DNA from: Clostridia bacterium | GTDB lineage: Bacteria; Bacillota; Clostridia; Oscillospirales; CAG-272 | NCBI GenBank assembly: GCA_024404475.1 | Contig: JAKSPV010000005.1 | Span: 1 to 25,335 of the forward strand | DNA length: 25,335 bases | Reading direction: 5' to 3' | Shown: positions 1 through 5,733 of the stretch, piece after piece | Numbering within the stretch: position 1 is the stretch's first letter | Layout of the letters: each line of letters opens with the position of its first letter | Position numbers and translations under genes: made by a program | Notes under the pieces: model-generated | Seen by the model: only the letters and a program-made list of their open reading frames with translations | What the model was told of the DNA's origin: nothing | Database searches by the model: none

Positions 1-594
1 AGCATCCCGGAGCGCATCCGCCGACTGCGGCAGCTCGTTCTCGAAGAAGAGCGGCGCGGCTTTTGCCTGGGTGACGCCGACTTCATTCGTCACGAACGTC
101 ACCGCGATGGGTGCGCCGAAGTCATAGACGTAAAGGAAGAAAACGTCCCCCTCGGCGTCGGAGCAGAAACCGTTCACCGTGGCGCTGTAAGCGGCGGTGC
201 CGGCGAGTGTCAGGGAGCTGCGGCTGGCGATCAGCATCGGCAGCGATGCGGCGGCGGAGGACAGAAGCCGATCCCTCAAAATTTCGGGAAGATCACCGCC
301 GTCGAGGGTGATGCCTTCCGCGCGGAGCGCCGCCTCTATATCGAAGCGGGCGGCGTAAACGGCCGCCGGTTTGTCGTGCTTTGCCGCCGCCAAACTGTCC
401 ACGAACTCGAGCGCTTCGCCCGACAGACGGTAAAGCGAGCGGTACGTTTCGCTGCCGAGCATCTCGTCGAGCAGTTCAATGGCGTCCTCCGCCAGTTCAG
501 CGCGCGTCACGGTCTTTTGCGGTTCCGATTCGCTGCACGCGGCAAGCGTGAAGAGAACGGCAAGGGTAAGGATAACGGCGATGATCTTTTTCAT
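1..594 (-). CDS. Putative lipoprotein of unknown function (3' end outside window)
   Basis: The reading frame runs from an ATG at 594 to the left window edge without a stop, so only the first 198 residues are visible. The N-terminus is a lipoprotein signal: two Lys, a hydrophobic stretch and a lipobox LAAC with the lipidated Cys at residue 20, followed by a polar SESEPQ linker. The mature protein should be anchored on the outer face of the cytoplasmic membrane. An AAGGAGAC ribosome binding site lies about 8 bases upstream of the ATG. The visible mature part is Ala/Leu-rich with mixed helices and strands, and I recognise no domain. It follows the SIMPL-domain gene by 26 bases on the same strand, so it is probably the third gene of that operon and acts at the cell envelope. 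Function is not inferable; the lipoprotein call itself is solid. Confidence 0.8.
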   Translation of the reverse strand, partial: MKKIIAVILTLAVLFTLAACSESEPQKTVTRAELAEDAIELLDEMLGSETYRSLYRLSGEALEFVDSLAAAKHDKPAAVYAARFDIEAALRAEGITLDGGDLPEILRDRLLSSAAASLPMLIASRSSLTLAGTAAYSATVNGFCSDAEGDVFFLYVYDFGAPIAVTFVTNEVGVTQAKAAPLFFENELPQSADALRDA

Positions 595-620
595 GGCAGT
601 GTCTCCTTGTTTGGTTTTAT

Positions 621-1277
621 TTACCGCAGCGTCCAGACGAACGTCGCCGTGTCGGTGAGATCGATGTCCTCCGGTGCGACCGCCGGCGCGGCGGCTCTGT
701 TGGCTTTGGCGAGGCAGAGCGTGTCCATGCCGTATTGCGTGCGGGAGGTCATGTTCTTGCCCTCAAAATGGTACGAGATCGAAACGAGCTCGCCGAGCGT
801 GACGCCGGAGGCAGCGGCCAGCACTTCGGCTTTTTCTCTTGCGTTCTTCGCGGCGTCTACGAGAAGCGCGTTCTCCGCCGCGGTCTTGTCCTTGACCGTG
901 AACTGGATTGCAAGATCGGGATCGGCGACGGACGAGGCGATCGCGCCGAGCGTCTCGGAGAGGCGCTTCGAATCAAAATCGAACGCGAGCCGGAACGAGT
1001 GCGTGCAGGCGTAGCCCTTGAAAACGTTTTTGTAGGTGCCGTCCTTGCCGCGCACGCTTTCGTGCTCGGCGGAGACGTTGAAGTGGACGGTTTTGAGGTC
1101 GTCCGCGGTGAAGCCGACGGCACCGAGCGCGGCTGTGAGCGCGCCCTGCTCGGCGGCGGATTTCGCCATGGCTTTGTCATAGTTCTTATCGAGCGAGCGG
1201 AGCGTCATCGAGACGACGGTCTCGTCCGGCTTCACGCTGACGGAGCCGGTACCCAGTACGGTGATCGTTTTTTCCAT
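621..1277 (-). CDS. SIMPL domain-containing protein (DUF541 family)
   Basis: This 218-residue protein matches the SIMPL/DUF541 family. It opens with the typical ITVLGTGSVSVKPDETVVSM strand, then has alternating helices and strands, a 'DLKTVHFNVS' segment, and the family's 'NAREKAEVLAAASGVTLGEL' helix near residues 145-165. Family members are mostly periplasmic or cell-surface proteins of poorly defined role (the name refers to interaction with a mouse kinase; BP26 of Brucella forms channel-like oligomers). No signal peptide is visible here, so this copy may be cytoplasmic, which is not unusual for Bacillota members. An AAGGA site lies 7 bases before the ATG. It sits 15 bases after a 43-residue membrane microprotein and 26 bases before a lipoprotein gene, forming one operon. 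The family call is confident; the biological role is unknown. Confidence 0.88.
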   Translation of the reverse strand: MEKTITVLGTGSVSVKPDETVVSMTLRSLDKNYDKAMAKSAAEQGALTAALGAVGFTADDLKTVHFNVSAEHESVRGKDGTYKNVFKGYACTHSFRLAFDFDSKRLSETLGAIASSVADPDLAIQFTVKDKTAAENALLVDAAKNAREKAEVLAAASGVTLGELVSISYHFEGKNMTSRTQYGMDTLCLAKANRAAAPAVAPEDIDLTDTATFVWTLR

Positions 1278-1292
1278 ATGCGGTTCCTTTTC

Positions 1293-1424
1293 TTATTTCT
1301 TTTTCGTGATGATGCCGGTGATGATGAATGCACCGACGGCGACGATGAGGACGATGCCGGCGATGAGAAGCAGAATGCCGAGCGAGTCACCGGTCTCGAC
1401 GGCGGCAAAAGCGACGTGTTTCAT
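1293..1424 (-). CDS. 43-residue membrane microprotein resembling a bare cell-wall sorting tail
   Basis: A short frame starts at the ATG at 1424 with a strong GGAGG site about 6 bases upstream, and it is the first gene after a near-consensus promoter (1454-1482). The product has an N-terminal segment MKHVAFAAVETGD, a single hydrophobic segment of about 25 residues (roughly 16-39) and a basic end TKKK. This layout (TGD, hydrophobic span, Lys tail) resembles the C-terminal sorting signal of LPXTG surface proteins, but the LP of LPXTG is missing and there is no upstream protein body. It may simply be a single-span membrane microprotein. It precedes the SIMPL gene by 15 bases. Existence as a gene is supported by promoter, RBS and operon position; function is unknown. 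Confidence 0.72.
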   Translation of the reverse strand: MKHVAFAAVETGDSLGILLLIAGIVLIVAVGAFIITGIITKKK

Positions 1425-1453
1425 ATAGACCTCCGGATGGATTTTCTGCTTTT

Positions 1454-1482
1454 ATTGTACCCGAAACGGCGGGGAAAGTCAA
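1454..1482 (-). promoter_or_regulatory. Promoter of the microprotein-SIMPL-lipoprotein operon
   Basis: On the minus strand a TTGACT -35 box (1482-1477) is separated by exactly 17 bases from a TACAAT -10 box (1459-1454). The ATG of the microprotein follows 29 bases beyond the -10. The -35 box overlaps the TGA stop codon of the upstream rluA-like gene (1479-1481). Confidence 0.82.
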
Positions 1483-2153
1483 GCGTCCGCCATGCGGGCG
1501 ATCGCCTCCGCGAACGGCGCGAACGCGCCGCCCTCCGGAAGACTGAGGGCGGAAACCATCTCTTTCCGGTGCATCGGGTGGGGCAGGGAGAGCCGCAGCG
1601 ACCAGAGCCCGAGCGCACCGCCGTTTTTCGCGCCGTACTTGCCGTCTCCGGAGAGCGGGCAGCCGCGCGAGGCGAACTGGACTCGTATTTGATGGGTGCG
1701 CCCCGTTTCGAGTCGGACGAGGACGAGCGTGTACCCGTCCGCCTCAGCGAGTGTTTCGTAGTGAAGCACGGCGTCTTTCGATCCCTTTGTTCCCTCCGGG
1801 ACGACGCGGGAAACGTTGCGTGCCGTGTCGTGCAGAAGCGCGTCGCGCATCGTGCCGCTCGGCTCCGGCGGGGGAGAGGTCAGAACGGCAAGGTATTCCT
1901 TCTGCACTTTTCTCTCGCCGATGAGGGCGGAGAGTTTCGCCGCCATGGCACTGCCCTTGGCGTACAGCATGACGCCGCCGGTGCCGCGGTCGAGACGGTG
2001 GACGAGTTCCGCCGCATATTTGTCGCCGCGCTTTGCCTGCTCCGCGCGCAGGAGCGTCAGAAGGTCGTCGTCGCCCGTCTTATCGGGCTGGGACGGCATG
2101 CCCGCGTCCTTTTCGGCGAGCAGCAGATAGGGGTCTTCGTACAGGATGCGCAT
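1479..2153 (-). CDS. RluA-family RNA pseudouridine synthase
   Basis: The 224-residue protein carries the RluA-family signature HRLDRGTGG at residues 52-60 with catalytic Asp55, and the downstream 'LETGRTHQIRVQFAS' and 'PLSGDGKYG' motifs that complete the active site. RluA-type enzymes isomerise specific uridines in rRNA or tRNA to pseudouridine. The protein begins almost directly with the catalytic domain (RILYEDPYLLLAEKDAGMP) and lacks an S4 domain, so it resembles the short RluA/YhcT-like subgroup; the exact target RNA cannot be told. A GGAGG site precedes the ATG. It starts 28 bases beyond the terminator of the TrpR-like gene, and no separate promoter is apparent, so expression may depend on read-through. 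Its stop codon overlaps the next operon's -35 box. Confidence 0.93.
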   Translation of the reverse strand: MRILYEDPYLLLAEKDAGMPSQPDKTGDDDLLTLLRAEQAKRGDKYAAELVHRLDRGTGGVMLYAKGSAMAAKLSALIGERKVQKEYLAVLTSPPPEPSGTMRDALLHDTARNVSRVVPEGTKGSKDAVLHYETLAEADGYTLVLVRLETGRTHQIRVQFASRGCPLSGDGKYGAKNGGALGLWSLRLSLPHPMHRKEMVSALSLPEGGAFAPFAEAIARMADA

Positions 2154-2170
2154 AAGCGTCCTCCGTTTTT

Positions 2171-2208
2171 TGAAATAAAAACGCCGGGGCGGCTGACCGC
2201 TCCGGCGT
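2171..2208 (-). terminator. Intrinsic terminator after the TrpR-like gene
   Basis: Read on the minus strand, a stem of about 12 base pairs (2208-2197 with 2192-2181, one mismatch, 4-base loop) is followed by TTTTTATTTC. It begins 6 bases past the stop of the YerC-like gene and lies just before the ribosome binding site of the pseudouridine synthase, so it may also reduce that gene's expression. Confidence 0.82.
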
Positions 2209-2213
2209 CCGGT

Positions 2214-2522
2214 TTATTTTTCGGCTTCATCAAGGTCGCGGTTCTCGAGCCGTTCGAGAACGGTGCGATAGCCGCCGGGACCGTACAGGCAGGCGCGGTT
2301 GACGCGGCTGATCGTCGCGGAGCTGGCGCCCGTTTCCCGCGAGATCTCGTTGTAGACGGCGCGCTTTTCGAGCAATTTGGCAACGGCGAGCCGCTGTGCC
2401 GCGTCGAGGATCTCTTTGGTCGTCAAAAGGTCTTCGAGAAAGATCTCGCATTCCTCTCTCGTTTCGAGCGTCATGAAGGCGTCGACGAGCTGACGGACAC
2501 TTTCGTTTTCAAATACGTTCAT
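2214..2522 (-). CDS. YerC/YecD-family TrpR-related DNA-binding protein
   Basis: The 102-residue protein matches the YerC/YecD family of TrpR-like helix-turn-helix proteins. It shows the family's 'EECEIFLEDLLTTKEI' segment, 'AQRLAVAKLLEKRAVYNEI' and the recognition motif 'TGASSATISRVNR' followed by a 'YGPGGY' end. Family members are about 100 residues and bind DNA; their regulons are mostly uncharacterised. I place the start at the ATG at 2522 (MNVFENESVRQLV) because a GGGAGG site lies 9 bases upstream and the protein then matches the usual family N-terminus; an upstream in-frame ATG at 2540 would put this RBS inside the coding region. It has its own near-perfect promoter and a strong terminator, so it is an independent unit, perhaps with read-through into the downstream pseudouridine synthase. 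Confidence 0.92.
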   Translation of the reverse strand: MNVFENESVRQLVDAFMTLETREECEIFLEDLLTTKEILDAAQRLAVAKLLEKRAVYNEISRETGASSATISRVNRACLYGPGGYRTVLERLENRDLDEAEK

Positions 2523-2567
2523 GGCAGGACCTCCCGACACTTTAGCACTTTATAAGACTACAACACT

Positions 2568-2596
2568 ATAATAGCAGAATAAACCGTGCCTGTCAA
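2568..2596 (-). promoter_or_regulatory. Promoter of the YerC-like gene
   Basis: On the minus strand TTGACA (2596-2591), a 17-base spacer and TATTAT (2573-2568) form a consensus-like housekeeping promoter. The region between the -10 and the start codon contains a repeated AGTGCTAAAGTGTCG-like segment that could hold an operator, but no clear palindrome is visible. Confidence 0.85.
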
Positions 2597-2615
2597 GAGG
2601 GAAGAGAGAATTCGG

Positions 2616-3125
2616 TCAGATGAAAACGCGCGCCTCGAGGATCTCGCCGATGTAGAAGCGGTGGAAGTCGCGCTTCCCGTAAGTGTACATCCGTGCGGGA
2701 TCGGTCATGTTCTCCTCGCGGATATCGTCGGCGTAGAGCTTTTTCAGGATGAGGACGAGTTTTGCCTCGGCGGGATAGACGATGCCGTCTTCAAGCACGG
2801 GCGTGAGCCCCGCTTCCTTGAATTTATCGACGCCGCGGCCGGTGTGGCTGCCGCAGTAGGCAAGCGCCTCGCGCTGCGTGTCGCCGAAGAACGAGAGCGT
2901 CATCTGTGATGCGCTTTCCGCAAGGTCATAGGTATAGCGCTGCGGGCGGATAAAGACCGTGGCGACGGGGCGGCCCCAAAGCGTGCCGAACGTGCCCCAG
3001 CTCGCGGTCATGGTATTGATCTTGTCGCCGTCGCGGACGGAGATGAGCGTCCATTCGCGGCTGATCATTTTGATGAGGTTGCCCTCGATCTCTTCTGCGG
3101 GGATGACGCGGTATTTCTCAGACAT
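2616..3125 (-). CDS. Flavin reductase-like (FMN-binding split barrel) protein
   Basis: The 169-residue product fits the flavin reductase-like domain family: 'WTLISVRDGDKINTMTASWG' near residues 25-44, 'GRPVATVFIRPQRYTYDLA' as the flavin-binding strand pair, then 'MTLSFFG' and a conserved Cys/Gly-His segment (YCGSHTGRGVDKF). Such proteins bind FMN and use NAD(P)H to reduce flavin or act as flavoprotein electron carriers; the specific substrate is not known. Start chosen at 3125 because GGAGG lies 7 bases upstream, and the longer in-frame ATG at 3185 falls on the -35 box of this gene's own promoter and so cannot be used. It is divergent from the Crp/Fnr-type gene; the two -35 boxes are only 28 bases apart, so the regulator may control both. 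No terminator hairpin is seen after the stop. Confidence 0.88.
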   Translation of the reverse strand: MSEKYRVIPAEEIEGNLIKMISREWTLISVRDGDKINTMTASWGTFGTLWGRPVATVFIRPQRYTYDLAESASQMTLSFFGDTQREALAYCGSHTGRGVDKFKEAGLTPVLEDGIVYPAEAKLVLILKKLYADDIREENMTDPARMYTYGKRDFHRFYIGEILEARVFI

Positions 3126-3156
3126 CAGATGCCTCCGGATCACGTGTTCTATCTTT

Positions 3157-3185
3157 ATTGTACGCAAGACGGGATCGTCTGTCAA
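3157..3185 (-). promoter_or_regulatory. Promoter of the flavin reductase-like gene
   Basis: Minus-strand TTGACA (3185-3180), 17-base spacer, TACAAT (3162-3157). This excludes the ATG at 3185 as the start of the downstream gene. Confidence 0.86.
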
Positions 3186-3213
3186 GATGCCGCATCGATT
3201 TCGCGGGGCAAAG

Positions 3214-3242
3214 TTGACAAGAGGGTTCTTTTCGGGTACAAT
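3214..3242 (+). promoter_or_regulatory. Promoter of the Crp/Fnr-type regulator gene
   Basis: Plus-strand TTGACA (3214-3219), 17-base spacer, TACAAT (3237-3242), with the start codon 30 bases after the -10. It is back to back with the flavin reductase promoter, giving an inverted TGTCAA/TTGACA pair that is a plausible target zone for a Crp/Fnr protein. Confidence 0.86.
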
Positions 3243-3271
3243 GGGGGATAGAATGGAGAGGGGGTGTTCCG

Positions 3272-3919
3272 ATGCGTGACGTGTGGAAGATGTGTCCGCT
3301 GTTTGCCGGACTTTCGGAGTCTGACGGTGAGCGGGCGCTGCGGCTTCTGGATGCGCGCGAGGTGCGCGCTCCGCGCGGGACGATCCTGCAGCGGCCGGGC
3401 GAGCCGGTCGCGCGGTTCGGCATCGTTCTCTCGGGACAGGTCGAGGTCAGCATGGAGGACATGGACGGCGGGCACGTTCTGATGGCGGCCGTTCCGATTG
3501 GCGGCGTTTTTGCCGAGTCGATGTGTTATCTCGGGACGCAGTCCTCACCCGTGACGGTGACGGCGGCTCTTGACAGCGAGATTTTGCTCCTTTCGGCTGA
3601 TGCGCTCCGGACAGGAGCATCGGACGATCCTCTGACGGCCGCTCTCATCGGGCGTTTCACGTCGCTCCTCGCGGCGAAGACGCTCTCGCTCAACGAGCGG
3701 ATCCAGTCGCTCTGCCGACCGCGCCTCCGGGAGAAGCTCATGACATTTTTTGCCCAGTGCCGGCGTGGGTACGGCTCGGACATTTTTACTCTGCCGATGG
3801 ATCGCGCGGCGCTTGCCGCCTACCTCGGTACCGACCGCAGCGCGCTCTCGCGCGAGCTCTCCGCGATGCGCCGGGACGGGCTCATCGACTTCTACCGCGG
3901 TACGTTCCGGATTTTGTAA
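3272..3919 (+). CDS. Crp/Fnr-family transcriptional regulator
   Basis: The 215-residue protein has the two-domain layout of the family. Residues about 5-115 form a cyclic nucleotide-binding-like beta barrel ('CPLFAGLSESD', 'LQRPGEPVARFGIVLSGQVEV', 'GGVFAESMCYLG'). A dimer helix follows around 120-150, then a winged helix-turn-helix with 'LPMDRAALAAYLGTDRSALS' and 'RELSAMRRDGLIDF'. The canonical cAMP-binding residues are not obvious and there is no N-terminal four-Cys iron-sulphur motif, so the effector is unknown. Clostridial relatives with this pattern often sit beside metal, redox or stress genes. A GGAGAGGGGG stretch precedes the ATG. It is divergent from a flavin reductase-like gene and convergent with the MATE gene; its TAA stop is directly followed by an intergenic palindromic repeat. 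Confidence 0.92.
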   Translation: MRDVWKMCPLFAGLSESDGERALRLLDAREVRAPRGTILQRPGEPVARFGIVLSGQVEVSMEDMDGGHVLMAAVPIGGVFAESMCYLGTQSSPVTVTAALDSEILLLSADALRTGASDDPLTAALIGRFTSLLAAKTLSLNERIQSLCRPRLREKLMTFFAQCRRGYGSDIFTLPMDRAALAAYLGTDRSALSRELSAMRRDGLIDFYRGTFRIL

Positions 3920-4000
3920 GGGACGCGCAAGGGGTGCTTTTGCAAAAGCACCCCTTGACCCCGAAAAACTTAAAACTTTTCCGGCTTCACCAATACCGAT

Positions 4001-4029
4001 ACTGCATCCTCGTTGGGGTGCAGTTTTTT
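4001..4029 (+). terminator. Terminator-like hairpin in repeat copy 1, plus strand
   Basis: ACTGCATCC pairs with GGGTGCAGT (one wobble) around a short loop, followed by TTTTTT. It is well placed to end transcripts from the Crp/Fnr-type gene. The same stem occurs, in reverse orientation, in copy 2. Confidence 0.78.
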
Positions 4030-4066
4030 CATGGGTGCGCACCCGTGCAGTTGTCTGCACATAATC

Positions 4067-4093
4067 AAAAAACCTGCACTGTTGTCGTGCAGG
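4067..4093 (-). terminator. Terminator-like hairpin in repeat copy 1, minus strand
   Basis: On the minus strand CCTGCAC/GTGCAGG form a 7-bp stem with a 7-base loop, followed by TTTTTT. It is positioned to end MATE gene transcripts that enter the repeat from the right. Confidence 0.72.
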
Positions 4094-4123
4094 TATCTGT
4101 ATTGGTGATGTCAGAAACCTTTT

Positions 4124-5551
4124 TCAAGGTTTCTGGGGGTCTGGGGGCTTCTTGCAAGAAGACCCCAGCGCGTCCCCCAGACTCGTTTCCCAACCGGTGC
4201 GGAAATAAACGGTGAAGAGGGCGAAGAGAAGCATGTTGTGCCCGATCATGCAGCCCCATGCGGCGACGAGGCCGTAAGAGAGGATGACGGTGAAGAGGAA
4301 CGTGCCGAGGATGCGGACGCCCCACATGCCGATGAGATTGAAGACGAGCGGGACTTTCGTCTTGCCGCAGCCCTGCATGATGCCCTCGATGACGATCGGC
4401 ACGCCGTAGAACGGCTCCGAAACGGCGACCATGCGCAGTACCGTCGTGCCGAGTTCGATGACGGCGGCGTCAGACGAGAAGAGCCGCATGAGGACACCGG
4501 CAAATGCGAATAGCGCGGCGCCGGAGATGAGCATCAGCCCGATCTCGAGGAAGAAGATCATCCGCGAGAGCCGGTGGAGCGCATCCCGGTCGTGTGCGCC
4601 GACGGCGTTGCCGGCGAGCGTTGCCGCCGCCGTCTGCATGCCCCAGCCGGGGATATAGAACGCCGATTCGACGGTGTTGGCGATCGTGTGGGCGGCGGTC
4701 GCGACGCCTCCGAGTGCGTTGATCATCGAGGCGAAGACGACGTAACCGGACGAGGTGGCGACGCGCTGGAGAATGTTCGGCCCGGCGACGCGGAAAGCGG
4801 CGCCGAGAATCTCCCGGTCGGGGCGGAACGAGATGCCGCGCGGCGAAATCTTCCTGTGTCGGAAGAGGGCAACGGTGACGGCGATGCCGCCTGCCGTGAA
4901 CGCGATCGCGCTGGCAATGGCGGCCCCCTCGACGCCGAGCCCGGCGCCGGGCATCCGGAACGTTCTTTCAAAGACGGTAACATCTCTTGTTGGGTAGATC
5001 AGGAAATAGTTTAGGCCGATGTTCAACAGATTGATAAACACGCTGATCCGGAGCGGCGTCTTCGTGTCACCTGCTGCCCGCAGGACGTTGCCGAAGATCT
5101 GGCTGGCGGCACGCGGCAGGAGCGGAATCGATAGAATGAGAAAATACCGTGCGGCGAGCGGGCGGATCGCCTCGTCCGTCTGCATCCAGACGGGAATGAG
5201 CGAACTGAGCCCCGTCATGAGGGCGGTCAGAAAGATGCCTGCGGCGGCGGTGACGAGTACGGACTGCGCCGCGGCACGCCGGGCACGTTCTTTCTCGCCG
5301 GCGCCGAGCGCCTGCGCGATATAGGCAAGAAAGCCGACGCTGACTCCGGAGAGCGTGCCGTTCAGAAGCCAGTTGACGGTGCCGGTCGCGCCGACGGCGG
5401 CTGTCGCTGCGGTGCCGAGCGAGCCCACCATCGCGGTGTCGATATACTGTACGGCGGTGAGGAGAAACTGTTCGAGCATCGTCGGCCACGCGAGCGCGAA
5501 GATGATGCTGAGCGTTTTGAGGTCAAACCCGCGTTTTTTCATTTGCTCCAT
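4124..5551 (-). CDS. MATE-family multidrug/Na+ (or H+) antiporter
   Basis: The 475-residue protein is a MATE exporter with two homologous halves of about six transmembrane segments. Typical motifs are 'ALAWPTMLEQFLLTAVQYIDTAMVG' early in half one, 'NVLRAAGDTKTPLRISVFINLLNIGLNYFLIY' at its end, and 'GYVVFASMINALGGVATAAHTIANTVESAFYIPGWGMQTAAATLAGNAVGA' opening half two (motifs given in family terms; residue ranges about 20-45, 155-185 and 270-320). Such proteins export cationic drugs or metabolites in exchange for Na+ or H+. The ATG at 5551 has an AAGGAG site, and a consensus promoter lies upstream. The last 17 residues (GDALGSSCKKPPDPQKP) and the stop are encoded by the intergenic repeat, so the native C-terminus has been replaced or extended. 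The tail is cytoplasmic by topology and may be tolerated. Confidence 0.94.
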   Translation of the reverse strand: MEQMKKRGFDLKTLSIIFALAWPTMLEQFLLTAVQYIDTAMVGSLGTAATAAVGATGTVNWLLNGTLSGVSVGFLAYIAQALGAGEKERARRAAAQSVLVTAAAGIFLTALMTGLSSLIPVWMQTDEAIRPLAARYFLILSIPLLPRAASQIFGNVLRAAGDTKTPLRISVFINLLNIGLNYFLIYPTRDVTVFERTFRMPGAGLGVEGAAIASAIAFTAGGIAVTVALFRHRKISPRGISFRPDREILGAAFRVAGPNILQRVATSSGYVVFASMINALGGVATAAHTIANTVESAFYIPGWGMQTAAATLAGNAVGAHDRDALHRLSRMIFFLEIGLMLISGAALFAFAGVLMRLFSSDAAVIELGTTVLRMVAVSEPFYGVPIVIEGIMQGCGKTKVPLVFNLIGMWGVRILGTFLFTVILSYGLVAAWGCMIGHNMLLFALFTVYFRTGWETSLGDALGSSCKKPPDPQKP

Positions 5552-5594
5552 GGCGTTTCTCCTTTCCGCGGCGAGATGCGTTTACCGCGCGATC

Positions 5595-5623
5595 ATTGTA
5601 GCACGCTCCCGACGGCTTGTCAA
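5595..5623 (-). promoter_or_regulatory. Promoter of the MATE gene
   Basis: Minus-strand TTGACA (5623-5618), 17-base spacer, TACAAT (5600-5595), 44 bases before the start codon. Confidence 0.85.
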
Positions 5624-5646
5624 TCACCGGAGAAAAACCGCTGCAC

Positions 5647-5675
5647 TTGACAAGCGGCGGCGAATCCTGTATACT
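5647..5675 (+). promoter_or_regulatory. Promoter of the YwaF-like operon
   Basis: Plus-strand TTGACA (5647-5652), 17-base spacer, TATACT (5670-5675). It is divergent from the MATE promoter, with 23 bases between the two -35 boxes. It rules out the in-frame ATG at 5617 as the start of the downstream gene. Confidence 0.84.
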
Positions 5676-5733
5676 GTTGTCAAACGGCGCCGTACGCGGC
5701 GACCGACATTTTTCTGACAACACGAGGCATTTT

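Larger units (their letters stand above)
3920..4176. repeat. Palindromic intergenic repeat, copy 1 (bidirectional terminator-like element)
   Basis: A 257-base element starts on the base after the Crp-type stop codon and ends inside the MATE gene. The two ends are inverted repeats of about 75 bases: an outer GGGACGCGC, a hairpin built around TTGCAA (GCTTTTGCAAAAGC on the left, CTTCTTGCAAGAAG on the right), a second short palindrome (AGAAACC...GGTTTCT on the right), and TTCACCAATAC (3986-3996) opposite GTATTGGTGA (4099-4108). Between them are inward-facing terminator-like hairpins. A second copy in opposite orientation lies at 23,002-23,244. It contains no gene of its own but supplies the last 17 codons of the MATE frame. 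It resembles a MITE or other dispersed repeat; I do not recognise a named family. Confidence 0.88.

Noticed and set aside
735..2555. 606-residue plus-strand open frame
   Set aside because: It is antisense to the SIMPL, pseudouridine synthase and TrpR-like genes and has an Arg-rich, domain-free translation.
3126..3185. Longer start of the flavin reductase-like gene
   Set aside because: The ATG at 3185 overlaps the -35 box; the GGAGG site supports 3125.
5617..5733. Upstream in-frame start of the YwaF-like gene
   Set aside because: The ATG at 5617 lies before the -35 box of the gene's own promoter.
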